A stretch of DNA of 42,174 bases from Candidatus Rikenella faecigallinarum (GCA_019113395.1 DXHL01000002.1:1-42174); one strand, 5' to 3'; positions 1 through 9,025 are shown, counted from the first letter of the stretch. The notes: generated by a model not told the origin, from the letters alone. Translations and numbers: made by a program.

Positions 1-152
1 GAATTATTGCCTACGTATCGCGTTTCGTTACGTTGCGCATTGGCGACCTGATATTTACAGGGACACCGGTAGGAGTGGGACAGGTGCACATCGGGGACCG
101 TCTGACGGCTGAACTGGAGGGGCGTACCTTGCTCGATTTTGACATTAAATAA
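1..152 (+). CDS. Fumarylacetoacetate hydrolase family protein, 3' end only
   Basis: The window opens inside this gene; only about 49 C-terminal residues are present, in the frame starting at base 3 and ending with TAA at 150-152. The visible part contains [15 protein letters not shown] followed by a GDRL stretch, the usual closing segment of the fumarylacetoacetate hydrolase (FAH) fold, in which a GD-x(3)-TGTPxGVG loop lies beside the metal-binding active site. The family covers acylpyruvate hydrolases, oxaloacetate decarboxylases and 2-hydroxyhepta-2,4-dienedioate isomerases; the fragment cannot tell these apart. The stop overlaps the earliest possible start of the Maf gene, so the two are probably translated from one mRNA. 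Confidence 0.8.
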   Translation, partial: IIAYVSRFVTLRIGDLIFTGTPVGVGQVHIGDRLTAELEGRTLLDFDIK

Positions 153-771
153 ACCGCATAACAGACTGTTTGTGAATCCGATTTTTCAAAACAGAGATAT
201 CATTTTAGCCAGCAGTTCGCCGCGGCGGCGCGAACTGCTGACCGGCCTCGGCATCCCGTTTCGGGTAGCGGCACCTTATGCGGTCGAAGAGGTCTATCCG
301 GCCGGGACGGCACCCCATGCCGTCCCGGCCTACCTCTCGGCCCTGAAGTCGAACGCCTATCCGCAGCCGCTCACCAACAGGCAAATCCTGCTGACGGCCG
401 ACACGGTCGTTATCCACAGCGGGCAGGTCATCGGCAAGCCTCAGGATGCGGCCGATGCGGCCCGCATCCTGAGGCAACTCGCAGCCTCGACCCACGAGGT
501 AGTGACGGGCATCACCCTGCGCGACAACCGTCGCACCGTGACCTGCTCGGAGACAGCTCGCGTGACGTTCGGCCCCCTCTCGGACGACGAGATAACCTAC
601 TACGTCGATACTTACCGTCCGATGGACAAGGCCGGAGCCTACGGCATTCAGGAGTGGATAGGTTACATCGGCATCGAACGCATCGAGGGGTCGTTCTACA
701 ACGTCATGGGGCTCCCCACGCGACTGCTCTACACAACCCTTATCGACTTTATTCAGACTGCAAATTCTTAA
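139..771 (+). CDS. maf: Maf-like nucleoside triphosphate pyrophosphatase
   Basis: Maf/YhdE proteins hydrolyse non-canonical or modified nucleoside triphosphates (dTTP/UTP or m7GTP type) to the monophosphate and pyrophosphate in the cytoplasm. The N-terminal signature [13 protein letters not shown] starts at residue 22, and [13 protein letters not shown] and the later GAYGIQ segment are in the family order. The start is uncertain: TTG at 139 overlaps the upstream stop, while GTG at 172 gives [19 protein letters not shown], closer to the normal Maf N terminus. I give the longest form. The S46 peptidase gene follows after 16 bases in the same direction. Confidence 0.9.
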   Translation: MTLNKPHNRLFVNPIFQNRDIILASSSPRRRELLTGLGIPFRVAAPYAVEEVYPAGTAPHAVPAYLSALKSNAYPQPLTNRQILLTADTVVIHSGQVIGKPQDAADAARILRQLAASTHEVVTGITLRDNRRTVTCSETARVTFGPLSDDEITYYVDTYRPMDKAGAYGIQEWIGYIGIERIEGSFYNVMGLPTRLLYTTLIDFIQTANS

Positions 772-787
772 TTGACACGATAACCAC

Positions 788-2893
788 ATGAAACACTTGA
801 CACGTCTTACGCTTTTGACCCTGACCTTCTGTCTGAGCCTCAGCACCACCCGTGCCGACGAAGGGATGTGGCTTCCGAGCCTCGTGGCCGAAGGTCGCAT
901 CAATGACATGCGCGCCAAAGGGTTGCGCCTGACGGCCGAGGACCTCTATGCCGTCAATCAGGCCAGCCTCAAGGATGCCATCGTCCGTTTCGGCAGCGGG
1001 TGCACAGGGGAACTGATTTCGGACGAGGGGCTGTTGATTACCAACCACCACTGTGGCTACGGCCAGATTCAGCAACACAGCTCCGTCGAACACGACTACC
1101 TGACCCATGGTTTTGCAGCCATGAACCGTTCGGAGGAGTTGCCCAATCCGGGACTGGTCGTGAGTTTTCTGGTGGAGATGCGGGATGTAACCGATGCCGT
1201 ACTGAAGGGGGTAAAGCCCGGGATGGATGAAGCGCAACGCACCAAAATCATCGACCGCAACAAGGCGAAAGCCATTCAGGCAGCCACCAAAGGCAACCAT
1301 TACAAAGCGACCGTCGAAGCATTGTATTACGGCAATCAATATTTTCTGTTTGTATACGAGGTGTTCGAAGATGTGCGACTGGTTTTCGCACCGCCGTCGG
1401 CCGTCGGGAAGTTCGGCGGGGACACCGACAACTGGATGTGGCCGCGCCACACGGGTGACTTCTCGATTTTCCGCGTCTATGCCGGGCCCGACAACAAACC
1501 CGCTCCCTATTCGCCGGAAAACGTACCCTATGTACCCAAAAAATCGTTTACTATCTCCCTGAAGGGGATTGACGAGGGAGATTTCACCTTTGTCTATGGT
1601 TTCCCGGGCCGCACCTACCAATACCTGCACTCGGCCGCCGTGCGATACACCCAACAGTTGAGCGACCCTCACAAAGTGAAACTGCGTACCCTGCGGCTCG
1701 ACATTATGAACCGCGCCATGGCGGCTGATGCGGCCGTGCGTATTCAGTATGCCGCGAAGAATGCCAGCGTATCGAACGCCTGGAAAAAGTGGCAAGGTGA
1801 GATGCGGGGCCTCGAACGACTCGGCACGGCAGCCAAAAAAGAGGCTTTTGAAGAGCGGTTCGAAGCGTGGGCGGCCGACAAGCCCGAATACGCAGGGGTA
1901 ACGGAACGACTGGCCGCATTGTATGATTCGTTGGAGCCCTATGCCTTTGCCCGCGACTACCACAGCGAAGCGGTGATGGCCATCGAACTGCTGAAATTTG
2001 CCGGCAATTTTGCCAATGCCCGTGACCTGAAACCCGAAACGATTGCCTCGCTTCAAAAGGCGGCTGACGGTTTTTTCAAGGATTATGTACCGGCCATCGA
2101 CCGCGAGACGACCACGGCTCTGTTGCAGGAGTATGCCCGATACGTTCCGGCACGGTTCCGTCCGCAAGGGGTAGTCATTGATTCGTTTGCCACTGCAGTA
2201 TTCGACCGCAGCCTCTTTACCGATTCCGTACAGTTGCGTGCACTGCTGGCAACGGCTGATACGGCAGCCCTGCGGCAGCAAATCAACAGCGATGCGGCCG
2301 TAGAGGCCTATCGGGCTTTCCTGTCGGCCTACCAAAACACCATCGAACCGACCTACGCCGCACTGAACCGCCAACTTGACACCGAATACCGCACCTATAT
2401 GCGGGGGATGATGGAGATGCTCGACGGCACGAAGGAGTTTTATCCCGATGCCAACTCCACGCTGCGCATCGCCTACGGGAAAGTGGACGGCTATCGGCCG
2501 ATGGATGCCGTCTATTATGAGCCTGTCTCGACCCTCGAAGGGGTGATGCAGAAGGACAATCCCGAGATTTACGATTACGACGTGCCGACCCGCCTGCGCG
2601 AGATTTACGAGACGAAGGACTACGGTCCCTGGGCAGTAAACGGCACCGTTCCCGTGGCCTTTATCGCCACCAACCACACCACGGGCGGTAACTCGGGCAG
2701 CCCCGTACTGAATGCCGATGGCGAACTTATCGGGGTCAATTTTGACCGCTGCTGGGAGGGAACCATGTCCGACCTGGAGTACGACCCGACGGTTTGTCGG
2801 AATATTGCTCTCGATATTCGGTATGCCCTGTTCCTGATTGACCGCGTCGGAGGGGCAGGCTACATGCTGGACGAAATGAAATTTTCGAAATAA
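788..2893 (+). CDS. S46 family dipeptidyl-peptidase (DPP7/DPP11 type), secreted
   Basis: The product is a 701-residue serine exopeptidase that removes dipeptides from oligopeptides, with an N-terminal signal peptide (hydrophobic LLTLTFCLSL, cleavage near residue 23). The chymotrypsin-like catalytic residues are visible: His88 in TNHHCGYG, Asp224 in WPRHTGDFS and Ser636 in GGNSGSPVLN. The S1 residue 18 positions after the serine is Arg654 (NFDRCWEGTMSD). From recalled work on Porphyromonas enzymes, Arg here marks DPP11 (Asp/Glu preference) and Gly marks DPP7 (hydrophobic preference), so I infer an acidic specificity. S46 enzymes are typically periplasmic in asaccharolytic Bacteroidota. An aminopeptidase P gene follows after 18 bases, suggesting joint peptide degradation. 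Confidence 0.96.
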   Translation: MKHLTRLTLLTLTFCLSLSTTRADEGMWLPSLVAEGRINDMRAKGLRLTAEDLYAVNQASLKDAIVRFGSGCTGELISDEGLLITNHHCGYGQIQQHSSVEHDYLTHGFAAMNRSEELPNPGLVVSFLVEMRDVTDAVLKGVKPGMDEAQRTKIIDRNKAKAIQAATKGNHYKATVEALYYGNQYFLFVYEVFEDVRLVFAPPSAVGKFGGDTDNWMWPRHTGDFSIFRVYAGPDNKPAPYSPENVPYVPKKSFTISLKGIDEGDFTFVYGFPGRTYQYLHSAAVRYTQQLSDPHKVKLRTLRLDIMNRAMAADAAVRIQYAAKNASVSNAWKKWQGEMRGLERLGTAAKKEAFEERFEAWAADKPEYAGVTERLAALYDSLEPYAFARDYHSEAVMAIELLKFAGNFANARDLKPETIASLQKAADGFFKDYVPAIDRETTTALLQEYARYVPARFRPQGVVIDSFATAVFDRSLFTDSVQLRALLATADTAALRQQINSDAAVEAYRAFLSAYQNTIEPTYAALNRQLDTEYRTYMRGMMEMLDGTKEFYPDANSTLRIAYGKVDGYRPMDAVYYEPVSTLEGVMQKDNPEIYDYDVPTRLREIYETKDYGPWAVNGTVPVAFIATNHTTGGNSGSPVLNADGELIGVNFDRCWEGTMSDLEYDPTVCRNIALDIRYALFLIDRVGGAGYMLDEMKFSK

Positions 2894-2911
2894 TCATCCA
2901 CACGCCTCACG

Positions 2912-4705
2912 ATGACTGCCGCCACAACCATACCGCAACGTCTTGCCGCCCTGCGGCAATGGATGCACGACCATAGCCTGGGGGCCTTTGTGGTTCCCTC
3001 GAACGACCCCCATTTCAGTGAATATGTGACTCCGCACTGGGGCTGTCGAGCCTGGATAAGCGGTTTCGACGGTTCGGCCGGGACGGTGGTCGTTACAGCC
3101 GAACGGGCTGCGCTGTGGACCGACTCGCGTTACTTCCTGCAGGCGGAGACGCAGCTGCGGGGGAGCGGCATCGAGTTGCAGCGGATGGGAGTAGCAGGGA
3201 CACCGAGCCTGGCAGAGTGGCTGCAACAGCATCTCCACGCCAACTCGGTAGTTGGCGTGGACGGCGCACTCTTCAGCCGCGCCGCTTTCGACCAATTCCA
3301 ACGGGAATTGGTCGAACAGCAGCTGGAGCTGCGGGCAACGGACGACCCGTTCGCCTCGATTTGGAAGGGGCGACCACCCATGCCCTCGGAAACGGTTATC
3401 GCACTGTCGGAGCAATACAGCGGGGAGAGCACGGCCCATAAATTGGCTCGCATCCGTCAGCAGCAGCCGCAGGATGCTGTACGGATAATCGCCGTGTTGG
3501 ACGAGATTGCCTGGACGCTGAACCTGCGCGGCGGGGATATTGCCTACAACCCGCTCTTTATCTCCTACCTTGCCGTGGAGCCGCAGCGGGCCGTGCTGTT
3601 CGTGCAACCGCAAAAAATAGCCTCGGATACGGCTAAACAACTGCAAGAAGAGGCCGATGTGGAAATATCTCCCTACGAAGCCTTCACAGAGTACCTGACA
3701 ACGCTCGGCGGGAAAAAGGTAGTGGTCAATCCAAACGGACTGGATACCCGCTCTTGGGAGGCATTGGAGCATGCCGAAGCGCATCTCATCCGTGAATCGA
3801 CCCCTTATGGCGCAGTTTCGGCGATGAAAGCCGTCAAAAACAGGACGGAAATCGAGGGATTTCGTCAGGCCATGGAGCGTGACGGGGTGGCACTGGTACG
3901 TTTTGAACGGTGGCTGGAGGAGGCCGTTCGGTCGGGCGCGCGCCCGACCGAACGGCAGATTGCCGAAAGGCTGCACGCCTTTCGGGCTGCGGGCGAGGAG
4001 TTCCGTGGCGAAAGTTTCGAGACCATTGCCGGATACGGCGACCATGGCGCCATTGTCCACTACAGCGTAACGCCCGAAAGCGACTGCCCCCTCGACACGG
4101 AGAGTTTCCTGCTGATTGACAGCGGCGGACAGTACCTCTGCGGCACAACGGACATTACCCGCACCTACCATTTCGGCCGCCCCACGGCGGAACAGCGACG
4201 CGACTACACGGCCGTGCTGAAGGGGATGATTGACCTGAGCGCCTCACAGTTTCCCGTCAGGACCCGCGGCGCGCAGCTCGATGTGCTGGCGCGTCGCTAC
4301 CTCTGGGCACAGGGCGACAACTACCTCCACGGCACGGGACACGGCATCGGCCATTTTCTGTGTGTTCACGAAGGGCCGCAATCCATTCGGATGAACGAAA
4401 ATCCCGTCGTACTGCAACCGGGAATGGTGCAGAGTTGTGAGCCGGGGCTATATCGTGCCGGGAGCCACGGCATTCGTATCGAAAACCTGATTCTAGTCTC
4501 GGAAACAGACGTGCCCAACGGTTTTCTCCGCTTCGAGACCCTGACCCTCTGTCCCATATCGACCACAGCGTTGGATATCGAGGCGCTGGAACGACCGCAA
4601 CGGGAGTGGTTGAACAGCTATCATGCAGAGGTATACAGGCGGTTGGCCCCATTGCTGACCCCGGACGAGCAGGCTTGGCTTCGGGACAAAACCCGACCTG
4701 TTTAG
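2912..4705 (+). CDS. Aminopeptidase P family protein (Xaa-Pro aminopeptidase, M24B)
   Basis: This cytosolic metallopeptidase is expected to remove an N-terminal residue preceding proline. At 597 residues it has the three-domain long form of the family: two creatinase-like N-terminal domains (about 1-310) and a pita-bread catalytic domain (about 315-540), followed by a C-terminal extension with EWLNSYHAEVYRRL. All five dinuclear metal ligands are present: Asp403 (LIDSGGQY), Asp414 (TTDITRT), His477 (HGTGHGIGH), Glu510 (SCEPGLY) and Glu524 (GIRIENL). There is no signal peptide. It probably completes breakdown of the proline peptides left by the upstream S46 enzyme. The coding sequence contains a perfect 34-bp palindrome at 3923-3956. 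Confidence 0.95.
   Translation: MTAATTIPQRLAALRQWMHDHSLGAFVVPSNDPHFSEYVTPHWGCRAWISGFDGSAGTVVVTAERAALWTDSRYFLQAETQLRGSGIELQRMGVAGTPSLAEWLQQHLHANSVVGVDGALFSRAAFDQFQRELVEQQLELRATDDPFASIWKGRPPMPSETVIALSEQYSGESTAHKLARIRQQQPQDAVRIIAVLDEIAWTLNLRGGDIAYNPLFISYLAVEPQRAVLFVQPQKIASDTAKQLQEEADVEISPYEAFTEYLTTLGGKKVVVNPNGLDTRSWEALEHAEAHLIRESTPYGAVSAMKAVKNRTEIEGFRQAMERDGVALVRFERWLEEAVRSGARPTERQIAERLHAFRAAGEEFRGESFETIAGYGDHGAIVHYSVTPESDCPLDTESFLLIDSGGQYLCGTTDITRTYHFGRPTAEQRRDYTAVLKGMIDLSASQFPVRTRGAQLDVLARRYLWAQGDNYLHGTGHGIGHFLCVHEGPQSIRMNENPVVLQPGMVQSCEPGLYRAGSHGIRIENLILVSETDVPNGFLRFETLTLCPISTTALDIEALERPQREWLNSYHAEVYRRLAPLLTPDEQAWLRDKTRPV
3923..3956. repeat. Perfect 34-bp palindrome inside the aminopeptidase P gene
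   Basis: Two 17-base arms, GCCGTTCGGTCGGGCGC and its exact reverse complement, meet with no spacer between 3939 and 3940. The segment encodes the run AVRSGARPTERQ at about residues 338-349, in the linker between the N-terminal and catalytic domains. It is in frame and does not disrupt the protein. Function unknown. Confidence 0.97.
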
Positions 4706-4777
4706 TACCATCTTTAGGCACAATTCTTGATATACAATCCAGCAAAGACTAAACTATCTACTAAATGGATTGGAATT

Positions 4778-5263
4778 ATGGAAGAACAGGTAATACAAGG
4801 GTTTGAACTGAGCCGTTTTCTCGGGAAGTGGTATGAAATCGCCCGCTTCGAGCATATTTTCGAACGGGGCATGCAGGCCGTAACCGCTGAATATTCCATT
4901 CGGTCGGACGGCAAGGTTCGGGTTATCAATCGGGGACACCGCGGTGCAATGGACGGTTCCCTGGCCCAAGTCGTCGGAACGGCCAAACTCGGGGACCCGA
5001 AGAGCCCCAACCGTCCGGGTTATCTGAAAGTCTCGTTTTTCGGGCCGTTCTACACGCCGTATTACATCCTGGCATTGGACGCCGACTATCGGTATGCTTT
5101 GGTGGGCGGGAAAAAACGGAAATACCTGTGGATTCTCTCACGGGAACCGCAACTGCCTCAGGATATTACGCAAGGACTTATCACCAAGGCCAAAGAGCTC
5201 GGGTTCGATGTCTCACGGCTGGTCTTTGTGCAGCAACATCCCGACGGGGTAGGGTCCGAATAG
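4778..5263 (+). CDS. Lipocalin family protein (Blc-like)
   Basis: The product is a 161-residue lipocalin, a single beta-barrel that binds lipids or other hydrophobic molecules. The defining GxW motif of strand A is seen in FLGKWYEIARFEH near the N terminus; GYLKVSFFGPFYTPYYIL and the later YLWILSREP strand fit the bacterial Blc group. I chose ATG 4778 because it starts MEEQVIQGFEL just ahead of the GKWYEIAR strand; an in-frame TTG at 4727 would add 17 unrelated residues. E. coli Blc is an outer-membrane lipoprotein, but no signal peptide or lipobox is visible here, so this version is probably cytoplasmic. It faces nadD convergently across a strong hairpin. Confidence 0.9.
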   Translation: MEEQVIQGFELSRFLGKWYEIARFEHIFERGMQAVTAEYSIRSDGKVRVINRGHRGAMDGSLAQVVGTAKLGDPKSPNRPGYLKVSFFGPFYTPYYILALDADYRYALVGGKKRKYLWILSREPQLPQDITQGLITKAKELGFDVSRLVFVQQHPDGVGSE

Positions 5264-5293
5264 GTATCCTATTCAGGCCCATCCTGAAAATAC

Positions 5294-5333
5294 GGCGGCG
5301 GGGTAACATGGTCTTCCATGTTACCCCGCTGCT
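5294..5333. terminator. Bidirectional hairpin between lipocalin gene and nadD
   Basis: A near-perfect stem of about 16-18 bp (GCGGGGTAACATGG pairing with CCATGTTACCCCGC, loop TCTT) lies between two convergent genes. T-richness is modest: ATTTT on the minus-strand side, none on the plus side. Confidence 0.8.
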
Positions 5334-5353
5334 TGTTCTATCCCCGCATCCGA

Positions 5354-6160
5354 CTACGGGTTATACAAGTCGAAATTCCGAAAACTGAATATCTCCCGTA
5401 TCAACTCCCGCATCTGAGCCGCCACCGTATGCTCAGGCTCCAACTCCAGCGTTCTGGTAAAATCATTCATCGCCGGGCCAAACTCGTTTTGCCGATAATA
5501 GAGGCAGCCCCGAGCAAAATAGTTGCCCGCTTCATTGGGAGCCCGTTCTATGGCATCGCTCCACTCGCCAAGGGTCATATCGTCCATCGTGTACAGTTTT
5601 TTGCTGTATATATAGTCCCTCACCACGCTCGGGACCAGATTATCCGCTACGGTCAGCCCTGCCGCCAAAGCGGCCCGTATCGAGGTCGAATCGACCGCAA
5701 AGAGAGGCGCTTCGGCCATTTCAGGCGATGCCGTGCCGTGGTTACGCGGATAAATCAAAAAACGTACCAAACGGCGCAACTCCTCGGACCGGTGCCAGCG
5801 CGGCAACTGGTCAGCGATGTCGCTGCCCGCCAGGATACTAAACTGTACATCGGGACAGTGCTCCCGCAGATATTCAATCGTATGGATGGTGTATGAGGGT
5901 TGTGGCAGAGCAGCCTCCACGTCACAGGCTTTCAGTCGGGGGTCGCCCGTCTCTTCCACCGCCAGTCGGACCATGGCCAGCCGGTCGGCAAACGGTGCCA
6001 GCAGCGCCGGATTTTTCAGCGGATTTTGGGGCGAGACGACCAGCCACACCTCATCGGCCAACTCCTGCGTCACCACATACTGCGCCACGGCCAGATGCCC
6101 CCTATGAATGGGGTTGAACGACCCCATTAGCAGTGCCACCCGTTTCCCGTTTTGTCCCAT
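5354..6160 (-). CDS. nadD: Nicotinate-nucleotide adenylyltransferase with C-terminal TPR-like extension
   Basis: NadD transfers AMP from ATP to nicotinate mononucleotide, giving deamido-NAD in NAD synthesis. Residues 1-190 are a standard NadD: LMGSFNPIHRGHL (nucleotidyltransferase HxGH motif), LAGSDIADQLPRWH, and the C-terminal STSIRAAL substrate motif, ending in VRDYIYSKKLY. The protein then continues for about 78 residues through a TPR-like helix pair (YFARGCLYYRQNEF, AMNDFTRTLELEP) and ends DLYNP. Usual NadD length is about 190-215 residues, so this is a fusion. ATG 6160 is chosen; a GTG six bases upstream is an alternative. yicC, gmk and nadD lie in the same order and direction. Confidence 0.93.
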   Translation of the reverse strand: MGQNGKRVALLMGSFNPIHRGHLAVAQYVVTQELADEVWLVVSPQNPLKNPALLAPFADRLAMVRLAVEETGDPRLKACDVEAALPQPSYTIHTIEYLREHCPDVQFSILAGSDIADQLPRWHRSEELRRLVRFLIYPRNHGTASPEMAEAPLFAVDSTSIRAALAAGLTVADNLVPSVVRDYIYSKKLYTMDDMTLGEWSDAIERAPNEAGNYFARGCLYYRQNEFGPAMNDFTRTLELEPEHTVAAQMRELIREIFSFRNFDLYNP

Positions 6161-6189
6161 AGCCACGATTCCGTTTCCGCCGATAAAGA

Positions 6190-6756
6190 TTATTTGGCTT
6201 TCAGAAAATCCCCCACAACCCGGGTCGCCTCGTCATAGGCCGTTTCGAGGTCATCATTGACAATTACACGGTCGAACCGCTCGGCATAGGCAATCTCCTG
6301 TTCCGCCTTGGCCAAACGCCGCTCAATGGCTTCGGGAGCATCCGTTCCCCGTCCTTCGAGCCGCGCACGCAACACCTCCACCGAAGGCGGCATGATAAAT
6401 ATCGACAAGGCCTGCTCGCCAAAGAGTTTCTTGATATTCAACCCGCCGACTACATCCACGTCAAACACCACCACATGCCCACGGTCCCAGATACGGTCAA
6501 TCTCGGCCCGCAGCGTCCCGTAACAGGTACCGGCATAGACCTCCTCCCACTCGAGGAACTCACCCTCTTCGACCCGCGCCATAAATTCGGCACGGTCCAT
6601 GAAATAGTAATCCACCCCGTCGCGTTCTTCGCCCCGTGGAGCCCGCGAGGTGGCCGAAATCGAAAATTCGAGTTCCGGAAAACGTTTCAAAAGATGCTTG
6701 ACAATGGTGGTCTTGCCCGAGCCTGACGGAGCCGAAAATATCAATACCTTGCCCAT
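6190..6756 (-). CDS. gmk: Guanylate kinase
   Basis: Gmk phosphorylates GMP to GDP using ATP, an essential cytoplasmic step in guanine nucleotide synthesis. The 188-residue protein has the P-loop APSGSGKTT at residues 9-17, the GMP-binding region SATSRAPRGEERDGVDYYF, and the lid and adenine-binding segments, including LEGRGTDAPEAIERRLAKA. Length is normal for the family. It lies 32 bases downstream of yicC and 29 bases upstream of nadD, all on the minus strand, consistent with one transcript. Confidence 0.98.
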   Translation of the reverse strand: MGKVLIFSAPSGSGKTTIVKHLLKRFPELEFSISATSRAPRGEERDGVDYYFMDRAEFMARVEEGEFLEWEEVYAGTCYGTLRAEIDRIWDRGHVVVFDVDVVGGLNIKKLFGEQALSIFIMPPSVEVLRARLEGRGTDAPEAIERRLAKAEQEIAYAERFDRVIVNDDLETAYDEATRVVGDFLKAK

Positions 6757-6788
6757 ACAATAACGTCTCTTTAAGCGGTTCTATACAA

Positions 6789-7667
6789 CTATAAAAGATT
6801 GAGCAGCTGCTCTTTGATTTTCTCCAGTTCGTCCTTCATCCGCACAACGATTTTCTGAATCCCGGCATGGTTGGCCTTCGAGCCGGTGGTGTTGATTTCG
6901 CGCCCCATCTCCTGAGCGATAAAACCCAACTTGCGCCCCACACCCTCCGACTCTTGGGCAACGGTACGAAAATAGTCACAGTGTTGCTTTAGACGCACCT
7001 TTTCCTCCGTGATATCGAACTTCTCGAGGTAATAGATTATCTCCTGCTCGAAACGGTTGCTGTCCACCTTCACCTGCAGGGCATTCAGGTTCTCCATCAA
7101 ACGGGTCCGCACCGTCTCGATGCGTTCGCCCTCGAGCGGAACTATCTCGGCCGACAATGCCTCGATGGTGTCGATGCGTTTCAGCAGGTCGGCTATCAGC
7201 ACCGCCCCCTCCTGTTCACGAAACCGGTTCAGATTTTCCACCGCCTCGGCCACCGCCTCGGTCAGCGCCTGCCACTCTTCGTCGCTGATAGTCACCGCCT
7301 CGGTCTGCATCACCTCGGGAAGGCGCAAAACCGTCGTAATCAACGGTTCGGCCGTATTGTGGTCGCCCAACTCCCGCTGAAGCGCTGCCAACTGCGTATA
7401 ATAGGTCCGAAACAACTCCTTGTTGATTGTCCCGGCAGCGGTTTTCGCCCCGCTCAGGTTTTCGACCGTCACGAACAAGTCCACCTTGCCGCGCCCCAAC
7501 GCCTTGCCCACCGTATTGCGAATCTCGTACTCCTTCTCGCGGTAAATCGACGGGATGCGGGTCGAGAGGTCGAGCTGTTTACTGTTCAGGCTTTTGATTT
7601 CAACGGTTATCTTGCGCTGGTCGGTATGCCGTTCGGCACGTCCGAAACCGGTCATTGATTTAATCAT
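6789..7667 (-). CDS. YicC/YloC family endoribonuclease
   Basis: The 292-residue cytoplasmic protein begins MIKSMTGFGRAE, the nearly invariant start of the YicC family, and ends with the DUF1732 segment (GRKLGFIAQEMGREINTTGSKA). Members form oligomeric endoribonucleases; E. coli YicC has been linked to decay of specific small RNAs. Its position next to gmk is conserved in many bacteria. The ATG overlaps the stop of the upstream MATE gene by four bases (ATGA), indicating translational coupling. Confidence 0.95.
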   Translation of the reverse strand: MIKSMTGFGRAERHTDQRKITVEIKSLNSKQLDLSTRIPSIYREKEYEIRNTVGKALGRGKVDLFVTVENLSGAKTAAGTINKELFRTYYTQLAALQRELGDHNTAEPLITTVLRLPEVMQTEAVTISDEEWQALTEAVAEAVENLNRFREQEGAVLIADLLKRIDTIEALSAEIVPLEGERIETVRTRLMENLNALQVKVDSNRFEQEIIYYLEKFDITEEKVRLKQHCDYFRTVAQESEGVGRKLGFIAQEMGREINTTGSKANHAGIQKIVVRMKDELEKIKEQLLNLL

Positions 7668-9025
7668 GATTCGGAATGTTTTTTCGGATTCTTTTTAGCA
7701 AAGATAGAGTGATTTTCCCATTTTCCACTGCGATAGTAGCCATAAGCGATGGCCAGCCCGACACTCCAACCCACAGGAACCGCCCACCAGATGCCCCGTT
7801 CGCCGATGAGCCTCGAGAGCCACATGGCCGCCGGGATGCGCACCACCCACAACGACAACAGGGTGGAGAACATCGGGAAAATCACCGCCCCGGCTCCGCG
7901 CAGCATGCCGTTGATGACAAACATCCCGCTGAAGACGAGATAGAACGAGCTGACAATCACGAGGTATTCGCGTCCCACGCGAATCACATCCTCGTCGGTG
8001 GTGAAGATGCGCAGGATGTCGGAGCCGAAGAGCACAATGACGGCCGTAATCAGCACGCAGGTCAGGGAAGAGTAGAGCAGGGTCATTTTCAGCCCGCGGT
8101 GGACACGGTCCATGCGTCCCGCACCGACGTTTTGGCCGGTGAAGCTGGTCAGCGCCATGGCGAAGTTCATGGAGGGGATAACCGCCAGGTTGTCCACCCG
8201 AATCGCAGCGCTGTAACCCGCAATGACATCCGTTCCCCATCCGTTCACAATCCCCATCAGGGCCACCATCCCCAGCGCCACGAACGACTGCTGCACCCCT
8301 GTGGGCAATCCGTAGTTGATACACTGGCGGAAGATTTTGCGGTCGAAGCGCAGTTTGAGCAGGTTGATATGGAAGATGGATTTCCCGGCATTGATATACC
8401 AGATGGCGACAAAGTAGGCCACGCCTTGTGCAATGACCGTAGCCCAGGCTGCCCCGGCCACGCCCCAGCCAAACTGCAGAATGAACAGCAGGTCGAGCCC
8501 CACGTTAAGCACCGCCGAAATCAGCAGGAAATAGAGCGGTGTTTTGGAGTCCCCGACCCCGCGCAGAATGGCGGCCACCGTATTGAATCCGAAAAGCAGA
8601 AAGACACCTCCGAGATAGATTTGGAGATACTCCGTAGCGAGCGGAATCAGCTCTTCGGGCAGGGCAATCAGCCGAAAGATACCCTCGCTGCAAAAGACCC
8701 CCACCAGCGCAATCACCAGTCCGGCACCGACCAGAAAAATATGCAGTGTATCACTGGTCAGCCGCACCTTGTCGTACTGTTTGGCGCCGAAATATTGCGA
8801 GATGACGACGCTGGCCCCGCTGCCCACACCGATGACCAGCGCTACCACGGCAAACACCACCGGGGTACTGGCCCCAACGGCCGCCAGCGCCGCTTTACCG
8901 AGGTAACGACCCACGATAGCGCTATCGACAATCTGGTAGAGCTGCATGACGAAGTTCCCCAGAATGATGGGTAACGAGAAGAGGATAATCTGTCGCCCGA
9001 CGGGCCCCGAAGTCAAGTCTTTCAT
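7664..9025 (-). CDS. MATE family efflux transporter
   Basis: This 453-residue inner-membrane protein has about twelve hydrophobic segments and the MATE pattern: MKDLTSGPVGRQIILFSLP at the N terminus, the IVDSAIVGRYLGKAALAAVG region in helix 2, and a matching GQNVGAGRMDRV loop in the second half. MATE proteins export cationic drugs or metabolites by sodium or proton antiport; the substrate here cannot be inferred. It is the first gene of the run mate-yicC-gmk-nadD and is divergent from serC. A GACTTTTG box at 9053-9060 on the minus strand could be its -7 promoter element, but no matching -33 is clear. Confidence 0.93.
   Translation of the reverse strand: MKDLTSGPVGRQIILFSLPIILGNFVMQLYQIVDSAIVGRYLGKAALAAVGASTPVVFAVVALVIGVGSGASVVISQYFGAKQYDKVRLTSDTLHIFLVGAGLVIALVGVFCSEGIFRLIALPEELIPLATEYLQIYLGGVFLLFGFNTVAAILRGVGDSKTPLYFLLISAVLNVGLDLLFILQFGWGVAGAAWATVIAQGVAYFVAIWYINAGKSIFHINLLKLRFDRKIFRQCINYGLPTGVQQSFVALGMVALMGIVNGWGTDVIAGYSAAIRVDNLAVIPSMNFAMALTSFTGQNVGAGRMDRVHRGLKMTLLYSSLTCVLITAVIVLFGSDILRIFTTDEDVIRVGREYLVIVSSFYLVFSGMFVINGMLRGAGAVIFPMFSTLLSLWVVRIPAAMWLSRLIGERGIWWAVPVGWSVGLAIAYGYYRSGKWENHSIFAKKNPKKHSES

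Noticed and set aside
749-2677. Long minus-strand open frame (642 codons) opposite the S46 peptidase
   Set aside because: The plus-strand peptidase has all catalytic motifs; the antisense frame has no recognisable domain and arises from codon bias.
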